In this document: piece after piece, positions 1-8,352 of the stretch | Layout: every line of letters begins with the position of its first letter | How positions within the stretch are numbered: the stretch's first letter is position 1 | Assembly: GCA_934255405.1 (NCBI GenBank) | Contig: CAKQNT010000002.1 | Span: 76,959-140,958, forward strand | DNA from: an uncultured Alphaproteobacteria bacterium | Lineage (GTDB): Bacteria; Pseudomonadota; Alphaproteobacteria; RF32; CAG-239 | Length of the DNA: 64,000 nt | Reading direction: 5' to 3' | Program-made: the position numbers and the translations under genes | Notes under the pieces: model-generated | What the model was told of the DNA's origin: nothing | The model's database searches: none | Seen by the model: only the letters and a program-made list of their open reading frames with translations

Positions 1-870
1 GCTACTCTGGTGGTTAACCGTTTGCGCGGTGGTCTTAAGGTTTGTGCTGTTAAGGCTCCTGGGTTTGGTGATCGCCGCAAAGCAATGTTGGAAGATATTG
101 CTATTTTGACCGGTGGTCAGGTTGTATCTGAAGAGCTGGGCATGAAACTTGAAAACGTTACCCTAGATATGTTGGGCAGCGCTAAGAGAGTTACCGTTAC
201 CAAAGATGAAACCACAATTATTGATGGCGATGGTGAGAAAGATTTGATTGAGGCTCGCGCCGCTCAGATTCGCAAGCAGGTTGAAGAGACCACCTCTGAT
301 TATGATCGTGAAAAATTGCAAGAGCGTTTGGCTAAATTGTCCGGCGGTGTTGCCGTATTGCGTGTTGGCGGGGCTTCTGAGTTGGAAGTTAAAGAAAAGA
401 AAGACCGTATTGATGATGCATTAAATGCAACTCGCGCTGCGGTTAAAGAAGGCGTGGTTGCCGGCGGCGGATGCGCTTTGCTTTATGCTTCACGCGTGTT
501 GAATAATTTGACTCCGGCTAATCAGGATCAGAAAGTCGGTATTGAGATTATTCGCAAAGCTTGTCAGGCTCCAATCCGTCAGATTGCCGAAAATGCAGGT
601 GTTGATGGTGCTGTGGTAGCCGGAAAAGTTTTGGAAAGTACTGATGCAAACTATGGCTACAATGCGCAGAGCGGAGAATATTCCGATATGGTCAAAGCCG
701 GTATTATCGATCCGACTAAAGTTGTTCGTACCGCGTTGCAAGATGCCGCTTCTGTCGGTGGTCTATTGATTACTACCGAAGCAATGGTTACCGAGCTTCC
801 GCAGAAACAATGTCACTGCGGCGAAGGCGGAGCCGGAGCAGGTGGAATGCCGGGGGGGATGGGCTTTTAG
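1..870 (+). CDS. groEL: Chaperonin GroEL, C-terminal part (5' end outside window)
   Basis: This is the 60 kDa subunit of the GroEL/GroES folding chamber, cytosolic and ATP-driven. The reading frame is open from base 1, so the call at an internal GTG would be artificial; about 289 residues remain of a usual 540-550. Family landmarks visible are AVKAPGFGDRRKAML near the start (apical domain), the equatorial stretch AAVKEGVVAGGGCALL, and a Gly/Met-rich tail ending GGMPGGMGF. The tail carries a Cys-His-Cys group (QCHCG) just before the glycines. A palindromic repeat element starts directly after the TAG stop, followed by a terminator. groES would be expected upstream, outside the window. Confidence 0.97.
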   Translation, partial: ATLVVNRLRGGLKVCAVKAPGFGDRRKAMLEDIAILTGGQVVSEELGMKLENVTLDMLGSAKRVTVTKDETTIIDGDGEKDLIEARAAQIRKQVEETTSDYDREKLQERLAKLSGGVAVLRVGGASELEVKEKKDRIDDALNATRAAVKEGVVAGGGCALLYASRVLNNLTPANQDQKVGIEIIRKACQAPIRQIAENAGVDGAVVAGKVLESTDANYGYNAQSGEYSDMVKAGIIDPTKVVRTALQDAASVGGLLITTEAMVTELPQKQCHCGEGGAGAGGMPGGMGF

Positions 871-1032
871 GTGAGCTCGTCTAGCTGGATGGGCAAGCTC
901 GTCTAGCGGCACATCTAGAGGCATTTAGTTCGGTCTCGGAAAATTCATGTACTACTAATGTACACTAAAATTTTCCTCGCCTTCTAAATGCCTCTATCTG
1001 TACCACTATCCGAGCTTGCTGGAAAGCGTGTT
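871..1032. repeat. 3'-end palindromic element, copy A
   Basis: It begins right after the groEL stop codon. Outer arms GCAAGCTCG (892-900) and CGAGCTTGC (about 1011-1019) pair. Inside them, AGAGGCATTTAG pairs perfectly with CTAAATGCCTCT. This inner pair differs from the one in the other copies (AGAGCGATTT with AAATCACTCT), so both sides changed together. Related copies lie after pyk, ettA, ruvX, lepA and the DUF1150 gene. Confidence 0.85.
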
Positions 1033-1044
1033 AAAACAATACAA

Positions 1045-1075
1045 AAAAGAGATTCATTTCGAATCTCTTTTTTTT
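1045..1075 (+). terminator. Rho-independent terminator after groEL
   Basis: An 11-bp stem, AAAAGAGATTC with GAATCTCTTTT, closes a 5-nt loop and runs into a T-tract. It lies behind repeat copy A and before the TM2 gene. Confidence 0.85.
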
Positions 1076-1130
1076 GTTGGAAAATCGGCAAAGAGGTTTA
1101 TATTTAAACAAAGGCTTGGGGAGAAAATTT

Positions 1131-1589
1131 ATGTTAGATGCCGAGAAATTGCAAAAGATGCGAGAAGATGGAGAGCTGACCGAAGCTGAGATGGTGGCAC
1201 AAAAGAAAAGTCTGGCGGCGAAAATTTTGCGCAAAGAAGAGCGAATACCAGCCAAAAGCGGCATTGTTTATATTGCATTGGCTTTTTTCTTAGGAACATT
1301 GGGTTTGCACAATTTTTATGCCGGATATTGGGGGAGAGGTTTGGCACAACTTTGCCTGAGTTTGATAGCTCCGTGGTTTTTGTATGTTCCGTTGCTGTTT
1401 GTGGCGGTGTGGGTGCTGTTAGAGTTGTTGTTTGTCGGTAAAACGGCAAAAGGTGTGCCGTTTTCCGGTAACAGAGCGGTTATTGCAGCATTGCGTATTG
1501 CAGCAGTTGTGACTCTGGCAATGGCTTTTTCGTGGACTTCGTTGGTAATAGAAGAGCCTGATTTTGAAGAAATTGTGATTAATGTGTAA
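1131..1589 (+). CDS. TM2-domain membrane protein
   Basis: A 152-residue inner-membrane protein. I chose ATG 1131 over the upstream TTG because GGGGAG sits about 7 nt before it and the upstream extension overlaps the groEL terminator. A charged N-terminal helix (about 1-40, Lys/Glu-rich) is followed by the TM2 signature: a hydrophobic helix containing FFLGTLGLHNFYAG, a turn WGRGLAQL and a second helix. A third hydrophobic segment lies near residues 120-140. TM2 proteins are widespread and of unknown or structural role. It stands alone between the groEL terminator and tRNA-Gly. Confidence 0.85.
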   Translation: MLDAEKLQKMREDGELTEAEMVAQKKSLAAKILRKEERIPAKSGIVYIALAFFLGTLGLHNFYAGYWGRGLAQLCLSLIAPWFLYVPLLFVAVWVLLELLFVGKTAKGVPFSGNRAVIAALRIAAVVTLAMAFSWTSLVIEEPDFEEIVINV

Positions 1590-1616
1590 AAAAATGAAAA
1601 AAAATAAAATTAGTTC

Positions 1617-1644
1617 TTGCATTTTTTTAAAGATATGCTATTAA
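1617..1644 (+). promoter_or_regulatory. Likely promoter of tRNA-Gly
   Basis: A -35-like TTGCAT (1617-1622) and -10-like TATTAA (1639-1644) are 16 bp apart. The mature tRNA begins 18 nt further on. Prediction by eye. Confidence 0.5.
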
Positions 1645-1662
1645 GTATCTCGTTCTACCGAT

Positions 1663-1737
1663 GCGGGCGTAGCTCAGGGGTAGAGCGCAACCTTGCCAAG
1701 GTTGATGTCGAGGGTCCGAATCCCTTCGCCCGCTCCA
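1663..1737 (+). tRNA. tRNA-Gly(GCC)
   Basis: The cloverleaf is complete: acceptor GCGGGCG/CGCCCGC, D-arm GCTC...GAGC, anticodon stem CAACC/GGTTG around loop TTGCCAA (anticodon GCC), and T-arm GAGGG/CCCTT (with a wobble pair) around TCCGAAT. The 3' CCA is encoded. Its 3' end is the integration target of the accessory element that follows. Confidence 0.97.
1720..1737 (+). other. Left attachment site (tRNA-Gly 3' end)
   Basis: The last 18 bases of the tRNA, ATCCCTTCGCCCGCTCCA, recur exactly at 9814-9831 and in degenerate form at about 10651-10682. This is the expected footprint of tyrosine-integrase insertion into a tRNA 3' end. Confidence 0.85.
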
Positions 1738-1742
1738 ATTTG

Positions 1743-1769
1743 AAAGCCTTGATTTTCAAGGCTTTTTTG
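1743..1769 (+). terminator. Terminator after tRNA-Gly
   Basis: A perfect 10-bp stem AAAGCCTTGA with TCAAGGCTTT, a 3-nt loop and a T-run. Confidence 0.85.
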
Positions 1770-1859
1770 CTTTTAAAGACTGAAAAGTTTAGTCCGCTCC
1801 CAAAATTCAAAAGCATTATAAATCAAGCATTTACACTTAAACCTTCGTCAAAATAACGT

Positions 1860-2550
1860 ATGGAGGCCGTGATGCTTAAAAAGTGTGATGCAAACTGTGA
1901 TGCAAAAGTACCCCATTTGTGGTTGCGAAATAATATTTTTTACATTAGAGTTGAACTTGAACGTGTTAATGGCAAGCGAAGATACAAGCGCATATCGTTA
2001 CACACAGATAATTTTTTCGAAGCAAGAGAGAAATTACGTACTATGACAACTGATAAGAATTGGTCTTTTGATGAATTTCGTCGCCTTTTCAATAACTTAA
2101 TCTTTGAACAAGCTTCCGAACAAGGTGTGGGTACTGGTAATGTCGGTATGTTGTCACGGTTTCAAATGCAAAAAAGGTTATCCAAACGAAATAAGCGTGA
2201 AGATATTGAAAAATTAAATCTGTTGGGAAACATAGCTATGCAATCCAATCAGATGAATTTAAGCCAAGAAGACCGGCTGTTGATAAAGCAATTTGTTGAG
2301 ATGCGACCAATGTTTGAGGCATTTTTAGCTAATCAACCGACATCTTCAAAGCCTACATCAGCTCCATCGCGTAAAATATCTGATGTTTTGGATATGATGC
2401 TATTGAAGGCCAACAACTGCGACGATGAAAAACTATGATAAAACCGGTCAGAATTCAAGCTATGCTAAGACATCTCATTACTCAGTTTGGAATGCTCTTT
2501 GTAGATTTAAGGAATTTTTAGCTGAATTAGATGTCGAGAGTGCTAATTAA
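1860..2550 (+). pseudogene. Tyrosine-integrase remnant (N-terminal part only)
   Basis: The first frame (1860-2438, 192 residues) starts beside the tRNA site, where tRNA-targeting integrases normally sit, and has an N-terminal arm-domain look (VPHLWLRNNIFYIRVEL, then KRRYKRISLHTDN). A second frame (2425-2550, 42 residues) continues with YSVWNALCRFKEFLAELDVE, which resembles the start of a core-binding domain. A frameshift therefore separates them. The catalytic domain with its R...HxxR...Y residues is absent. Identity is inferred from position and partial resemblance; excision would need another integrase. Confidence 0.6.
1868..1903 (+). repeat. Short direct repeats, candidate integrase arm sites (left)
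   Basis: GTGATGC occurs three times (about 1869, 1885, 1897), the last two as TGTGATGC 12 bp apart. A matching pair with the same 12-bp spacing lies at 9722-9741 near the right end. They fall inside the 5' end of the integrase frame. Confidence 0.45.
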
Positions 2551-2807
2551 GAATATTCATAAATACAGAAGCTTATTTTTTAACCCCATAACAACGATTT
2601 GAAGTCCGGTATATATTTTATTACAAAATTCAAAATCGCTTGTTATGGGGGTGTTTATGGACTAATTAAACAAATGTTTTATATATTTCTATCAATACAG
2701 TTTTCTTAAATTTTTTAATTGGGCAATTAGTGCACATAATCTTGCGATTTTTACAATTAAATCCTAAGTATAAAATATAATAAATCTGTCTTTATATTGA
2801 GGTTAAG
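2551..2807. other. AT-rich intergenic stretch with one long inverted repeat
   Basis: There is no gene here. The only structure I see is the inverted repeat at 2584-2650. A GAGG ribosome-binding site near 2799 belongs to the next gene. Confidence 0.6.
2584..2650. repeat. Inverted repeat, ~20-bp arms
   Basis: CCCCATAACAACGATTTGAA is opposed by the complement of CCCCATAACAAGCGATTTTG(AA). The right arm has a one-base bulge in two places, and the loop is about 25 nt of AT-rich sequence. There is no T-run, so it is not a simple terminator. It may be an element boundary or an operator. Confidence 0.6.
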
Positions 2808-3593
2808 ATGCATTATACCACTTACGAAAGTTATGATAGACCTTATATTCGCCCTTGTCCTATGAAGGATAAGAAACTTTATTTCAGAGATATTTTAATC
2901 TTGGAAAAGATTATGTTTGAGCAAGATAAAACATATCCTTATAATGAATTTTTACATGAATAGGCTCAATTACTTATAAATTCAATGCATTTGTTTGAAG
3001 CGGGATATTTTGATTGTGCATATTATTCCTTGCGACAAGCCATTGAAATGGCAGTGTTAATTTTATACTTTGTAGATTTACCAGACATAAATGCAAAAGA
3101 AAAATGGCAACAATGGGTACAACAACAATCATTTCCAACTAGTGGCCAGATGTTAAATGAATTAAAACAAAAAGGTGAAAAATATAAAGAAATGTGTGCT
3201 GCATTTCCGGAGTTTCTATCAGAGTTGAAAAAATTACAAGGAATTTTGAATAAATTGGTCCACAAGCAAGGATTTTTCTATCTATATACAGTTCATGGAA
3301 ATTCAATGATTATTCCGGACAAAGAACAAAACCATTTTATTTTAGACTTTCCTGAATATTTGGAAAAAACAATTCGTATTATTGCTATGATTAGAGTTTT
3401 TATAGATCCATATCCATTGTTATTGGCAGATTATAATATTGCAAAAAAGTCTTTTTGTTTAACCACACCATATCCAGAGGAGTTTATAAATAAATATCTT
3501 GGTGCTGCTTTTGTTGAAAGATATAAGCAAACTAGCCTTTATCAAAAATATTATAATGAGTGTATAAATAAACAAGTTGTAAGAGTCTCTTAA
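2808..3593 (+). pseudogene. Unknown protein interrupted by in-frame TAG (possible HEPN-like partner of the ATPase)
   Basis: ATG 2808 has a good GAGG site and opens a 51-codon frame that stops at TAG 2961-2963. The same frame stays open from there to 3593 (MHLFEAGYFDCAYYSLRQAIE and on). The stretch before the next ATG (AQLLINS) reads on naturally and that ATG (2985) has no ribosome site. Without the TAG it would be a 261-residue protein. The helical part LRQAIEMAVLILYF resembles small all-alpha partners of ATPases such as HEPN proteins, but I see no clear RxxxxH motif, so that is a guess. It lies just upstream of a broken ABC ATPase. The TAG could be a nonsense mutation, a suppressed codon or a sequence error. 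Confidence 0.6.
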
Positions 3594-3691
3594 CTAAATT
3601 TGGAATATATGGACTAAATTTATTATAACTTGACTTCTTATTAAATATATTAGTATATACTTTATATGTTGAGATTTAGAAGAGTCATGAT

Positions 3692-4135
3692 ATGTCTTTT
3701 GATTTTAAAATAAGAATTAAAAATATTGGTCCCTTAAAAAATGTAGATTACCAAGATAATTTTTCTACGAATAAAACAGTCATTTATGCGAAAAATGGTT
3801 CTGGTAAATCTTTTTTTAGTAAAGCTTTGCAGAAGATAGCTAGCAATGACACATCTGCTCATGACAAATTAATATCTTTCGGTCAGGCGAGAAGTAGTTT
3901 TGAATTAACTATAGATCAGCAAGTAACACAAATTAATTTAATCAGAGGACAATCTTCCACTATAAGCAATCCAAAGTACATTTTTCATGTTTTTAATTCT
4001 GATTATGTGAAGGATAACATCGAAAAAAGAGGTTATTCTCCTTTAGATAAAAATAGTCGAAGTGGGTATATATTAGGTAAAGAACGAATTGATTTATCCA
4101 AAGAAAAAAAACGAATTAGCAGAGTTGGATGCTAG
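3692..4135 (+). pseudogene. RloC/PrrC-like ABC ATPase, N-terminal fragment (frame 1)
   Basis: These 147 residues carry the Walker A loop YAKNGSGKS near residue 40 and the start of an AAA_13-type nucleotide-binding fold. The frame ends shortly after a run of eight A (4104-4111). Read with one A fewer, the protein continues into the 4089-5879 frame for a total of about 728 residues. The family comprises RloC/PrrC anticodon-nuclease ATPases and related phage-defence ATPases. Either the gene is inactivated by homopolymer slippage, or it is rescued by slippage, or the extra A is a sequence error. Confidence 0.7.
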
Positions 4136-5879
4136 TTTAAGTAGTTTAAAAATAGAATTACAAGGAAAAATCTCTGGAAATTTATCTGCATACAATAAAA
4201 AGTTTGCTTTAGGAAAATTTACTTCTTTTAAAAATATATTATCAAAAAAAATAGATAATCTGCCTATTTTTGAACCTAAAGACGTAACGGATGAAATATT
4301 AGCACTTAGTACAAAATTTGAAAAAGTGAAAAATTTTCCCGAAGACTTCACTGACATACAATTACTACCAAAATATTCTGTACCATGTGAATTAAAAAAG
4401 ATACAAGATAAATTGAAAAGTCCAGTTTCTAAAGTTAAGTTAGAAGGAAATCTCGAAGAATATATAAATAATAACATAGATTTTATTACAAGGGGTATTT
4501 CCATTAAAAAAGGGGATATTTGTCCTTTTTGCCATCAAGAAATTTCTCAAAATGCTCAAAAAATAATTATATCATATACTAACTTTTTGCAATCACAAGA
4601 AAATGCAACGATGAATTTTTGTAAATCAATGGAAAAATTATTGGAGAGTTATGTCGAAAACTTAGGAAATATTGCTAATAGTTTAGAAAGAGCAAAGGAA
4701 ACATATAACTTAATAAAAGGTGACTTAATAAATTTCAAAGTGAAATGGCATGATATGAACTCATTAAGTAATTTGATTAATGTTACTATTAAACTTTTAG
4801 AAAATTTACGCAAAAAATATCAAGATGTAACACAAGAAGTTAATATAGATGATGAAATCGTACAATTTGATAATGCTTTCGCTCAGTTAGATAATGATAT
4901 AGACCTTAATAACGAAGAAATTAAGAAGATTAATCAGAAAAAAAATGATATGAGTTCTGAACTCAAGAAACTTAAAGAGCAATTGATAAGAAATATAGAA
5001 ATAGAATTATTTAAAAATGAAAGTGTATTGGATTATGTAAAAAAGAAAAATCAAAGAGAAAAGCTTTCTGTATTGATAGAAGAAAAAGAGGCAAATACAA
5101 AAATTCATAGAGAAGGGAAAATACAACAAACACTGAAATATTTTCTTAATTTCTTTTTCCAAGATAAATATACATTATCAGATGATTTTATAATTAGTTT
5201 TGATCATTATGATATCACTAACGATTTAGAACATGTTTTGAGCGATGGGGAAAAAACAATAATAGCCTTTTGTCATTACCTAGCTGAAACACATACTCTT
5301 ATAAAAAATATTGATGATTACCAAAGAGTATTTTTCATAATAGATGACCCCATCTCCAGTTTAGATTCTGATTACATTTTTTCAATGATACAACTTATCC
5401 GACATATGAATGAATATTTTTCAATATCCCATGATAAATATATAATATTGACACATAATATTGAGTTTATGAGTTTATTGAAAAGAAATAATATCTGTTC
5501 CAATTATTTAGAATTAACCGATGGATTGTTTCATAAGATAATAGACAATAGATTTAATATCCCATATGTTTCGCATCTCTCAGATTTATATAAAATATAT
5601 AATGGATTATCTGAACCTTGTCATACTACTCTTAACAGTATGAGACAGGTGTTAGAAGGTATACGTACATTTATGTCTCCATCTAAAACACTAGAAGAGT
5701 TTATAAAAGGGACGCCAGAATTAAAAGATACTGAACTGTATTCTAGAATTCAAGATGGTTCACATGGGGATATTTTCTTGGGACAAACAATCAATAATTT
5801 GGAAATAAAAGCATTAGTAAAGTGTATAATTGAATATATTAGAAAATCATCATTTACAGATCAATTAAACCAACTTTAA
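4089..5879 (+). pseudogene. RloC/PrrC-like ABC ATPase, main part (frame 2)
   Basis: It continues the ATPase after the A8 shift. Long charged coiled-coil stretches flank a CPFC zinc-hook-like turn (GDICPFCHQEIS), as in RloC and Rad50. Then come the ABC signature LSDGEKT, Walker B FFIIDDPISSLDS and the H-loop ILTHN. The C-terminal region after about residue 510 holds R-x3-E (MRQVLEG) and, 36 residues later, SHGD. That layout recalls the Arg-Glu-His triad of PrrC/RloC anticodon nuclease domains. The nuclease assignment is inference from spacing only. The gene ends 25 bp before the convergent HUH-like gene. Confidence 0.7.
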
Positions 5880-5904
5880 CTGGGCGTTTTAAGTATATCT
5901 TGTT

Positions 5905-6654
5905 TTATGCAACCATATTATACTCTCCCCAATTTATATCAAAAAGCAGATTAGAAGGTTGAATACGCGCTCTCCAATCCGCCTTACTAAAAGGATTGAT
6001 ACTCTTTAAGCAATAATAAATAACACCGTAGTAATCAGAGCCACAATGATAAATATCTTCTAAACAACATATACTCCTGTCTAATCTTAAATCATCACAA
6101 GTCTTTTCTAATGCAACTTTAATAGCGTTAGTATCATATTTTTGGGTACTGATTAAAATATGAAAGTGATATGTGTAACAGTTTTTATCACCAAATTCGG
6201 CAAAAGAGAAAAAGTGAACGTGTTTCTTTTTCCAATGAGTACCGGCAATATTACGTTCAAACTGTTGCATAAAATGTTTAAGGTAAAAAGTTGCTGTTTC
6301 TAAATTACAGCTTCTCATACTTGGAGGAAAGTGTATCGTTAGAAAATGCGTTGGATGTGTGCCTGCTACCCAATCATATATCTTACGTAGTCTCTTTTCA
6401 TAAGGATTGTTTAAATCATGAGGATAGGATTTTTTTATTTTTGGTTGTTTTAATATATCAGTGTCGCAAGTATTTGAGCAGCCATCATTGCCGTCAGAGC
6501 TAACACAAAGCGATGGATTATCTTCAAGAGTATCATTATCATTTTTATCTCCTTGATGTTGTTTATATTTAGCAATTAGTAAAATTTTATGATTTTTTAT
6601 TTGTTCTTGATATTGTCGTATTCTCTGTAATATCTGTTTTATTGTTTTTCTCAT
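5905..6654 (-). CDS. HUH-like replication-initiation or mobilisation protein
   Basis: About 249 residues from ATG 6654 (GGGA upstream), or 256 from an ATG at 6675. The N-terminus (about 1-75) is basic, then Asn/Asp/Cys-rich. The C-terminal half has three features in the order of rolling-circle Rep proteins: a strand HFLTIHFPP, a His-hydrophobe-His motif in YTYHFHILIS, and a tyrosine motif DYYGVIYYCLKS with a following lysine. HUH enzymes nick single-stranded DNA through that tyrosine in plasmid, phage or element replication and transfer. The match is motif-level only. It faces the ATPase gene and may be the replication or mobility gene of the island. Confidence 0.5.
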   Translation of the reverse strand: MRKTIKQILQRIRQYQEQIKNHKILLIAKYKQHQGDKNDNDTLEDNPSLCVSSDGNDGCSNTCDTDILKQPKIKKSYPHDLNNPYEKRLRKIYDWVAGTHPTHFLTIHFPPSMRSCNLETATFYLKHFMQQFERNIAGTHWKKKHVHFFSFAEFGDKNCYTYHFHILISTQKYDTNAIKVALEKTCDDLRLDRSICCLEDIYHCGSDYYGVIYYCLKSINPFSKADWRARIQPSNLLFDINWGEYNMVA

Positions 6655-7118
6655 ATTAGTTATTCCCATAAACATTAATCTTTATATTTTACTACTTGAC
6701 AGCTTCTATCGATGTTATCTCCTCGCTGCTCAATAGATAAAGTTGCTCGAATGGCGACATGTTTGACTAAATCGCCTTATTGTGCTTGATAACAAAGGCT
6801 TTTGACTTGATACTAAGCATCAAATTTTATGACCTTCTGATTCATAGAACACGAAAATTTGAGTGACTCATAATGTGTGAATTTTTAAAAATGAAAAAAT
6901 TTTGGAATCATTTAAGGATAAAATGCGTTATTAGCTGTATGAACGGAATAGCTTATTTTGATTAACTATTTTCCGCAGATAGTTAATCAATCCTACTATG
7001 AAAGCAGACCCTTAAAATACAACACGCGCGTAATGAAGGCCTAAAATAGGCTATTTTTAGTAATTTATCAGTCTTTTTTCTTATATGATGTTGCAAAAAA
7101 TTAAAAAATCATTTGACT
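6655..7118. other. Non-coding spacer between HUH-like and Fic genes
   Basis: AT-rich with no convincing gene; a 30-codon frame near 6870 lacks support. It contains the 6960-6988 inverted repeat, and the promoters of the two divergent genes must lie here. Confidence 0.6.
6960..6988. repeat. Perfect inverted repeat
   Basis: GATTAACTAT and ATAGTTAATC are separated by 9 bp (TTTCCGCAG). There is no adjacent T-run, so an operator or element-end role is more likely than termination. Confidence 0.7.
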
Positions 7119-7164
7119 AATCGTAACAAAAATGTTACGATTCAGCTATAAAAATGTTACGATT
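7119..7164 (+). promoter_or_regulatory. Palindromic operator in front of HTH-Fic gene
   Basis: AATCGTAACA (7119-7128) and TGTTACGATT (7133-7142) form a perfect 10-bp inverted repeat with an AAAA spacer. A third copy of TGTTACGATT follows at 7155-7164, directly before the ribosome-binding site. The gene product starts with a winged-helix domain, so autorepression is the natural reading (inference). Confidence 0.65.
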
Positions 7165-7174
7165 GGAGCAAAAT

Positions 7175-8218
7175 ATGTATAATAAACGTCAGGAACTGAT
7201 TTTGGATTTTATCAAAGATAATCCGATGTGCAAGCGGGAAGATATTGAAAAATTTTTATCCGCGATGAATCAAGATGTTACGAAAATGACCATAACTCGT
7301 GACTTAAAAATGTTGATAAATGACGGGTTGGTTGAAAAGTTCGGTTCAGCAAAGGCTACGGTCTATAAAGCTTTAAAACGTCTTGATGTTTTGGGAAAGA
7401 TAGACGTTGAAACATACTTTATGCATGATCAGGATGAACGTGCACCTCAGGATATTCATTTTAACTTTGATATATATGCCGGTTTGAAAAATCTTTTGAA
7501 TGATAAGGAAAAGGCAGAGCTTAAAGAGTTAAACGAAACATATTTAAGCAAAAAATCCGGACTTTCCCCGAAGTTATTACAAAAAGAATTTGAGCGTTTG
7601 ACGGTTGAACTCGCCTGGAAATCATCGAAAATCGAAGGTAATACCTATACTTTACTCGATACAGAGCGCTTGTTAAAGGAGCATGTGTCAGCCAAAGGTA
7701 AGACATTGGAAGAAACCAATATGGTGTTAAACCATAAAAAAGCTTTGGATTTTGTATTAAAAGCTCCGGAGCAGTATAAACAGCTTAATATTACGAAAAT
7801 CGAAGACATCCACCGCTTACTCGTTTCTGATTTGAATGTCACAACCGGAATTCGTAACGGCAAGGTCGGAATCGTCGGAACAAATTACAAACCGTTGGAC
7901 AATGCTTATCAAATTAAAGATGCGTTACAAGCTTTGATTGAAGTGATTAACCGGACGGAAAACCCGATTGAAAAAGCTTTAATCGCAGTTTTAATGATTG
8001 CTTATATTCAGCCTTTTGAAGATGGTAACAAACGCACATCTCGTATTTTAGGCAATGCATTGTTGTTGGCCAATGACTACTGTCCGTTGTCATATCGTAG
8101 CGTTGATGAAGTTGAGTATAAAAAAGCAATCATTATGTTTTATGAGCAAAATAACGCGACGTACTTCAAAAAGCTGTTCTTGGATCAATATAAACAGGCT
8201 GTAAAGAAATATTTTTAA
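7175..8218 (+). CDS. Winged-helix-Fic family protein with Gln in the catalytic motif
   Basis: 347 residues. ATG 7175 is preferred to ATG 7154, which lies inside the operator repeat, because GGAG precedes 7175 at good spacing. Residues about 1-65 form a DeoR-like winged helix (KMTITRDLKMLINDGLV). A Fic fold follows, with the inhibitory helix motif SSKIEGN (S-x3-E-G) on its N-terminal side. The core motif reads IQPFEDGNKRTSR: the catalytic His of HPFxxGN(K/G)R is Gln. Fic enzymes transfer AMP or other groups from nucleotides to target hydroxyls, so this one may be inactive, altered, or a regulator. No antitoxin gene is adjacent; the inhibitory motif is internal. Confidence 0.8.
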   Translation: MYNKRQELILDFIKDNPMCKREDIEKFLSAMNQDVTKMTITRDLKMLINDGLVEKFGSAKATVYKALKRLDVLGKIDVETYFMHDQDERAPQDIHFNFDIYAGLKNLLNDKEKAELKELNETYLSKKSGLSPKLLQKEFERLTVELAWKSSKIEGNTYTLLDTERLLKEHVSAKGKTLEETNMVLNHKKALDFVLKAPEQYKQLNITKIEDIHRLLVSDLNVTTGIRNGKVGIVGTNYKPLDNAYQIKDALQALIEVINRTENPIEKALIAVLMIAYIQPFEDGNKRTSRILGNALLLANDYCPLSYRSVDEVEYKKAIIMFYEQNNATYFKKLFLDQYKQAVKKYF

Positions 8219-8297
8219 GCTTGAATTATGATTTAATTCGGTTTCGACCGGTTTTTATTCGTCTGATGTGTTCTTATATTTGTGGGCACGTCATAAT

Positions 8298-8333
8298 GAA
8301 AAAGGTGCCGATACCCGAAAATACCGACACCTT
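8298..8333 (-). terminator. Terminator of the C5 methyltransferase gene
   Basis: On the minus strand a stem starting AAGGTGTCGGTA pairs with TATCGGCACCTT (minor mismatches) and is followed by TTTTT. It sits 20 bp past the methyltransferase stop. Confidence 0.65.
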
Positions 8334-8352
8334 ATGCTAATTCATGTCATAA

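Noticed and set aside
1617..1856. 79-codon plus-strand frame
   Set aside because: It runs straight through tRNA-Gly and its terminator; no ribosome site.
4089..4135. Programmed -1 frameshift in the ATPase gene
   Set aside because: The frame change needs skipping one base (or -2), and no slippery heptamer with a downstream pseudoknot is visible; slippage or mutation is simpler.
6870..6964. 30-codon frame between the HUH-like and Fic genes
   Set aside because: No ribosome site, no coding character, ends in an inverted repeat.
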